64,000 nt of DNA from Bacillota bacterium (GTDB lineage: Bacteria; Bacillota; DSM-12270; Thermacetogeniales; Thermacetogeniaceae). The DNA lies in assembly GCA_013177945.1 (NCBI GenBank), contig JABLXW010000002.1, forward strand, positions 55,904 through 119,903, written 5' to 3'. The notes beneath the pieces are model-generated. The model was not told the DNA's origin and ran no database searches. It worked only from the letters and a program-made list of their open reading frames with translations. A program made the position numbers and the translations under genes. This document shows, piece by piece, positions 59,827 to 64,000 of this stretch. The stretch's first letter is position 1; each line of letters begins with the position of its first letter.

Positions 59827-60198
59827 ATGCATTCCAGACCGTCTTTTCCCTCGCACCCTGCGGAACCGGTTCGCAGGGCGGAGATGACGCTCAGGCTTTC
59901 CGAGTTTGAGGTTCCGCCCATGCAGGACCTGCTGCTGGTGGGGAAGAAGGCCCCCATTGGCCCGGAGGCTGTGAGGCGGATGGTGGACGCGGTCTCGCCC
60001 CAGCAGTACGAGATCGTTCACATTGAGCACGACATTTTTGAGGCGGTAGTTTTGAAGAAGTCTTTGCTGAAGTTCCTCCCGCGGGAGAAGCTGCTGGCCA
60101 TCGTTTTGGAGGAGGGGGCCCGCTTGGCGACTGAGAATACTGTTGTGAAGGCCCAGGTCAACATTGTTGTCCAGGTGAATCGGGCGGTGGATCTATGA
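59827..60198 (+). CDS. Hypothetical protein between pilT and the GGDEF gene
   Basis: 123 residues with a proline-rich start (SRPSFPSHPAEPVRRAEMTL) and a folded-looking remainder (QQYEIVHIEHDIFEAVVLKK, LAIVLEEGARLATENT). No signal peptide or membrane segment; no family recognised. GAGGTGAGGAAA precedes ATG 59827. The ATGA overlap with the next gene suggests a shared role, possibly in regulating the pilus ATPases. Confidence 0.6.
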   Translation: MHSRPSFPSHPAEPVRRAEMTLRLSEFEVPPMQDLLLVGKKAPIGPEAVRRMVDAVSPQQYEIVHIEHDIFEAVVLKKSLLKFLPREKLLAIVLEEGARLATENTVVKAQVNIVVQVNRAVDL

Positions 60199-61055
60199 AA
60201 TTAACCGTCGGCGAGATCATGACCGGAGAGCTTGTGACGGTTAGTCCTGACGACAGCGTGGACCAGGCTGCTGCCTTGATGAGCAGGTTTAAGGTAGGCG
60301 GTCTTCCCGTGGTCGACGGGGAGCAGCTCGTCGGAATCATCACCTCGCGGGATGTGAGGCGCTCCCACCCCAACAGGCTGGTGGCCGATGCCATGAACAG
60401 GAAGGTGATTTCGGTGCCTCCGGAATGCTCGCTTTGGGAGGCCAAGGAGCTCCTGGACTCCCATGGGATCGAGCGCCTCGTCGTGGCAAAGGAGGGCCGA
60501 CTGGTCGGGGTGGTGACGAAGTCCCAGCTTTATGCTGAACTGGCAAAGCACGTGGACACCCTGACAGGTCTCAACAAGGCGGAGTTCCTGCAGGGGAAGG
60601 CTTGGGAGCTGCTGCAGGAGGGAAGAGAGATCGCGGTCATTTTCCTCGACCTCGACGACTTCGGGATGATCAACAAAGAGCACGGGCACGTTTTTGGGGA
60701 CGAGGTGCTGCAGAAAGTGGCCCAGATTCTGAAAGGCGTGATAGGTGATGTTGATTATCTCTGCCGCTACGCCGGGGACGAGTTTGTAATCCTTACCACG
60801 AGGCCTCTGGAAGAAGCGAAGAGGCTTGCCTTCCGGATGGTGGAGGCGCTCGAAAAGGTGGAGTGGCCAGGCGGTGTCAAAGTGACGATATCCGGCGGTG
60901 TGGCTGGAGGAAGGAGGAGGTTCACCCGAACCGGGGGGCGCGGTGCGAGCTTCCGCGACCTGCTCAACATGGCGAGCCTGGCTTCGACAAGGGCGAAAAA
61001 GGAGAAAAAAAGAGTTGTCGTGGCAGGGCAGGTGGAGCTGAAAGAAAGGGTTTAG
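60195..61055 (+). CDS. CBS-pair plus GGDEF domain protein (diguanylate cyclase-like)
   Basis: 286 residues. Two CBS motifs (residues ~5-115: TVGEIMTGELVTVSPDDSV, VADAMNRKVISVPPECSL) then a GGDEF domain (~120-285) starting DTLTGLNKAEFL with FLDLDDFGMINKEHGH. The active-site loop is AGDEF (RYAGDEFVIL); one glycine replaced, often tolerated. CBS pairs bind adenine nucleotides, so c-di-GMP synthesis may respond to energy state. Set between pilT and pilB, it probably controls pili. Confidence 0.85.
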   Translation: MKLTVGEIMTGELVTVSPDDSVDQAAALMSRFKVGGLPVVDGEQLVGIITSRDVRRSHPNRLVADAMNRKVISVPPECSLWEAKELLDSHGIERLVVAKEGRLVGVVTKSQLYAELAKHVDTLTGLNKAEFLQGKAWELLQEGREIAVIFLDLDDFGMINKEHGHVFGDEVLQKVAQILKGVIGDVDYLCRYAGDEFVILTTRPLEEAKRLAFRMVEALEKVEWPGGVKVTISGGVAGGRRRFTRTGGRGASFRDLLNMASLASTRAKKEKKRVVVAGQVELKERV

Positions 61056-61071
61056 AGGGAAGGGGATCTGG

Positions 61072-62760
61072 ATGTCTGCAGGAATGCACCGCAGGCTTCT
61101 AGGTGATATCCTAGTGGAGTACAATCTCATCACCCCGGCGCAGCTGGAGGAAGCTCTGAAGGTGCAGCGCGAGACCGGGGAGCGCCTCGGCGAGGTGCTG
61201 GTGAGGCTCGGTTACGTGAGCGAAGACGACATTCTGGAGGTCCTGGAGTACCAGCTCGGCATTCCCCGCGTGAGCCTCGCAGATAAGCCCCTCAGCCCCG
61301 ACCTTGTGAGGAGTTTGCCTGAATCCCTGATCCGCCGTCACAAGGTCCTCCCTTTAAGGAAGGAGGGCAGCACCCTCACGGTCGCGGTCGCCGATCCCCT
61401 CAACGTCGTCGCCCTCGACGACCTGCGCTTTGCCACGGGTCTGGAGATCAACCCCGTGATAGCGCGGCGCCGGGAGATCGAAGAGGCCCTTGAGCGCTGC
61501 CTGGCAGCACCTGAGATGGGCAGGGCCATTCAAGAGCTTGCGATGGGCATGCCCGAGGAGGAAGCACGGCCCGCGCGCACCGAAGAGGCCGCGGCTGAGG
61601 AGGCCCCGGTTGTGAGGCTGGTCAATTCTCTCCTGAGCAGGGCGATTGCTGAGAAGGCGAGCGACATCCACATCGAGCCCCAGGAGCAGGGGGTGCGGGT
61701 GAGGTACAGGATAGACGGCTCCCTGCGCGAGATCATGCAGCTGCCCAAGCGCGTCCAGGCGCTTGTTACTTCGAGGATCAAGATCATGGCAAACCTCGAT
61801 ATTGCCGAAAAGAGAGTTCCACAGGACGGCCGCATTCAGCTGAGGCAGGATGAAAGGGACATCGACATGCGCGTCTCGACTATGCCCACCGTCTTCGGGG
61901 AAAAGATCGTGATCAGGCTCCTCGACAAGAGCAGTGCCTTGCTGAATTTGAACCAGTTAGGGTTTTCTTCGCAGAATCTCGCCCGCTTCAACGCCCTGAT
62001 CAGGAGTTCGTACGGCATGATTCTGGTCACCGGCCCAACGGGAAGCGGGAAGACCACCACACTTTATGCTGTGCTGAACGAGCTGAACACCTCCGAAAAA
62101 AACATCATCACCATCGAGGACCCTGTAGAGTATACACTGCCGGGTGTCAACCAGACGGGCATAAACCCTAAGGCGGGCCTCACCTTTGCTACAGGCCTGC
62201 GCTCCATCCTGCGCCAGGACCCGGACATCATCATGGTGGGGGAGATTCGGGACGCGGAGACCGCGGCGATCGCCGTGAGGGCCGCCACCACCGGCCACCT
62301 CGTGCTTTCTACGATGCACACGAACGACGCCGCGGGCGCCTTCGCGCGCCTGATCGACATGGGGGTCGAGCCCTTTCTCGTGGCGTCCTCGGTCCTCGGT
62401 GTAGTGGCCCAGCGGCTGGTCCGGGTGGTCTGCCCCCGTTGCCGGGAGGCTTACGAGCTTTCTCCCGACACGCCGGAATACGCCTTTGTGAACTCAGACA
62501 AGCCTGTGAGGGTCTTCCGGGGCCGCGGCTGCGCGGCCTGCGGTTACACCGGCTACAAGGGGAGAACGAGCATCCAGGAGGTCCTGGTTGCCACCAGGTC
62601 GATCAGGGCGCTGATCAATGCCAAAGCTCCGGCAGGCGAGATCAGGAGGTGCGCCCTGGAGGAGGGAATGGTTCCTCTGAAAGAGGACGGGATCGCCAAG
62701 GCCCTGGAGGGGGTGACCGCCTTGCAGGAGGTGATACGGGTAACCTATGCGGAAGAGTGA
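61072..62760 (+). CDS. pilB: Type IV pilus assembly / type II secretion ATPase PilB
   Basis: 562 residues. N-terminal MshEN-type domain (LGDILVEYNLITPAQLEEAL, LGEVLVRLGYVSEDD), which can bind c-di-GMP; then ASDIHIEPQEQGVRVRYRID, Walker A GPTGSGKTTTLYAVLNELN, Walker B IIMVGEIRDAET and two CxxC pairs (CPRC, CAAC) of the zinc site. It powers pilus extension. The MshEN domain together with the adjacent GGDEF gene suggests c-di-GMP control. Confidence 0.93.
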   Translation: MSAGMHRRLLGDILVEYNLITPAQLEEALKVQRETGERLGEVLVRLGYVSEDDILEVLEYQLGIPRVSLADKPLSPDLVRSLPESLIRRHKVLPLRKEGSTLTVAVADPLNVVALDDLRFATGLEINPVIARRREIEEALERCLAAPEMGRAIQELAMGMPEEEARPARTEEAAAEEAPVVRLVNSLLSRAIAEKASDIHIEPQEQGVRVRYRIDGSLREIMQLPKRVQALVTSRIKIMANLDIAEKRVPQDGRIQLRQDERDIDMRVSTMPTVFGEKIVIRLLDKSSALLNLNQLGFSSQNLARFNALIRSSYGMILVTGPTGSGKTTTLYAVLNELNTSEKNIITIEDPVEYTLPGVNQTGINPKAGLTFATGLRSILRQDPDIIMVGEIRDAETAAIAVRAATTGHLVLSTMHTNDAAGAFARLIDMGVEPFLVASSVLGVVAQRLVRVVCPRCREAYELSPDTPEYAFVNSDKPVRVFRGRGCAACGYTGYKGRTSIQEVLVATRSIRALINAKAPAGEIRRCALEEGMVPLKEDGIAKALEGVTALQEVIRVTYAEE

Positions 62761-62851
62761 CGCAAATTTTTTTAATTTCTTGCAGGAAAATGGGGAAACT
62801 TGGCGAATCATGTAGAACAATTCCAGCAGTTATGAGCTTGGATGAGATCTC

Positions 62852-64000
62852 ATGGCGGGGACTTTCGTGTACCGGGCGCGCGACTCTGCAGGCAACCTGG
62901 TCCGGGGGATGCTCGAGGCCGAGAGCGAGGCCGCGGCTGTGGCCCTCCTGCGCAGTCAGAACTACTTTATAGTTGATGTTGCCCCTGCACCGGCCGCGAC
63001 GAGGATGGTAGACTTTTCTGCGCTTTTGGGGCAGCGGGTGGGGTCGGGGAGCCTCGCCGTCTTCTGCCGCCAGCTGGCCACCCTGGTGGAGGCCGGGATC
63101 CCCCTGCTCAGTGCCCTCACCGTTTTGGCCGAGCAGGCCGAGGACCGGCGCCTGCGCCGGGCGGTGGCGGGGGTGGTCCAGCACCTCGAGGCGGGGCGGA
63201 GCCTGGCGGAGGCGCTCCGGTTTTTCCCGCGCATCTTCCCGCCCGTGATGACCAACATGGTGGAGGCGGGAGAAGTGGGAGGGGTTCTTGACCGCGTGCT
63301 TGAGCGCCTCGCCCTCCACTTCGAAAGGGAGCACGAGATGCGGGGCAAGATCAAGTCTGCTGTGACATATCCTGCAATAGTGGTGCTGATCGCAGTTGCG
63401 GTTCTGGTCGTTCTCGTAACCTTCGTCCTCCCGACTTTCATGACCATGCTGCGAGAACTTACCGTGCCGCTGCCTTTGCCGACAAGGTTTGTGATGGGCA
63501 TGAGCGTGGGTTTCCGCCGTTACTGGTACTGCGTGCCGCTTCAGGCCTTAGCCCTGGCCGGCGGCCTGCGGGCGGTTGTTTCCTCGCCCCGCGGGAAGGA
63601 ATGGTGGGACCGCCTCCTGTTGCGCTTGCCGGTTTTCGGGAGCCTTTTTCGGAAGATCATTATCGCCCGCTTCTGCCGCACCCTGGGAACCCTCTTCCGG
63701 GGTGGCGTGCCTATCCTGCGCGCCCTCGACGTGGTGAAGAACGTGACCGGCAACACTCTGGTGACGCGGGCGGTGGAGGAGGCGGCCGAGAGCATCCGGG
63801 AAGGGGCGGGCCTCGCGGGGCCCTTCGCCCGGAGCGGGGTCTTTCCCCCCATGGTGACCCGCATGGTTGCGGTGGGTGAGGAGACCGGGGCTCTGGACGC
63901 TATGCTCGAGCGCGCCGCGGTCTTCTACGAAAGGGAGGTCGAGACGGCAGTCGCGCGGCTGGCTTCACTCCTCGAGCCTTTCCTCATCGTGGGCTTGGGG
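62852..64000 (+). CDS. pilC: Type IV pilus inner-membrane protein PilC (3' end outside window)
   Basis: From ATG 62852 the frame is open to base 64000 (383 codons). TFVYRARDSAGNLVRGMLEA, CRQLATLVEAGIPLLSALTV, IFPPVMTNMVEAGEVGGVLD, a membrane stretch AIVVLIAVAVLVVLVTFVLP and a second copy of the GspF repeat (FCRTLGTLFRGGVPILRALD, MVTRMVAVGEETGALDAML). It is the platform on which the PilB/PilT ATPases act. The last transmembrane helix begins at the window edge (FLIVGLG). Confidence 0.92.
   Translation, partial: MAGTFVYRARDSAGNLVRGMLEAESEAAAVALLRSQNYFIVDVAPAPAATRMVDFSALLGQRVGSGSLAVFCRQLATLVEAGIPLLSALTVLAEQAEDRRLRRAVAGVVQHLEAGRSLAEALRFFPRIFPPVMTNMVEAGEVGGVLDRVLERLALHFEREHEMRGKIKSAVTYPAIVVLIAVAVLVVLVTFVLPTFMTMLRELTVPLPLPTRFVMGMSVGFRRYWYCVPLQALALAGGLRAVVSSPRGKEWWDRLLLRLPVFGSLFRKIIIARFCRTLGTLFRGGVPILRALDVVKNVTGNTLVTRAVEEAAESIREGAGLAGPFARSGVFPPMVTRMVAVGEETGALDAMLERAAVFYEREVETAVARLASLLEPFLIVGLG

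Overview
The window looks like the chromosome of an endospore-forming, probably thermophilic member of the Clostridia (Peptococcaceae / Thermoanaerobacterales type). The evidence is gene content and order: alaS-ireB-ruvX-DUF1292-VanW-mltG, a class B PBP next to sigK, the run yqeG-aroE-aroC-aroK-aroB followed by type IV pilus genes, ggagg-type ribosome binding sites with many TTG/GTG starts, and moderately high GC. No rRNA, tRNA or CRISPR array was seen.

Layout. 1-9.5 kb: tail of a sugar-nucleotide/phosphomutase-like protein, a two-component pair with a sigma-54 activator, thioredoxin, rarA, cysteine desulfurase, mnmA, small proteins and an AI-2E family permease. 9.5-14.1 kb: a minus-strand island with a proteasome-fold protein and a large Eco57I-like restriction-modification protein, next to a scrap of an IS607-type recombinase. 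14.3-23.6 kb: alaS, ireB, an aldo/keto reductase-ferredoxin fusion, ruvX, DUF1292, VanW, mltG and PBP2.

The centrepiece is 23.7-52.65 kb. The gene for the late mother-cell sigma factor pro-sigma-K is split. Its N-terminal half, with a pro-sequence, lies at 23739-24104. Its C-terminal half lies at 52300-52650. Between them sits about 28.2 kb ending in a large serine recombinase of the SpoIVCA kind. Crossing over at the short matching sequences GAGAATGA (left) and GAGATTGA (right) would restore an unbroken frame reading C-I-E-N-E-I-L-M-F-L-R, as in Bacillus subtilis sigma-K. This is a 'skin'-type developmental excision element.

The element is a mosaic. It holds SLH-domain exported proteins and small membrane proteins, four separate PIN-toxin modules with four different partner types, and an ECF sigma/anti-sigma pair beside a repeat-bearing exported protein. 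It also carries two inverted IS1182-type copies, decayed IS256-like and rve-type transposases, and gene scraps (ClC channel, P-type ATPase). A remarkable locus combines a cytosine-5 methyltransferase, a mismatch-glycosylase-like protein, a double GHKL ATPase/histidine kinase and a response regulator; the last two genes each carry one frame break.

After the sigK 3' half, conserved chromosome resumes: a radical SAM protein, yqeG, a Spo0F-like regulator, the aromatic pathway genes aroE-aroC-aroK-aroB, then pilT, a CBS-GGDEF protein, pilB and pilC, the last cut by the window end. Family assignments rest on motifs read by eye; no database search was run.
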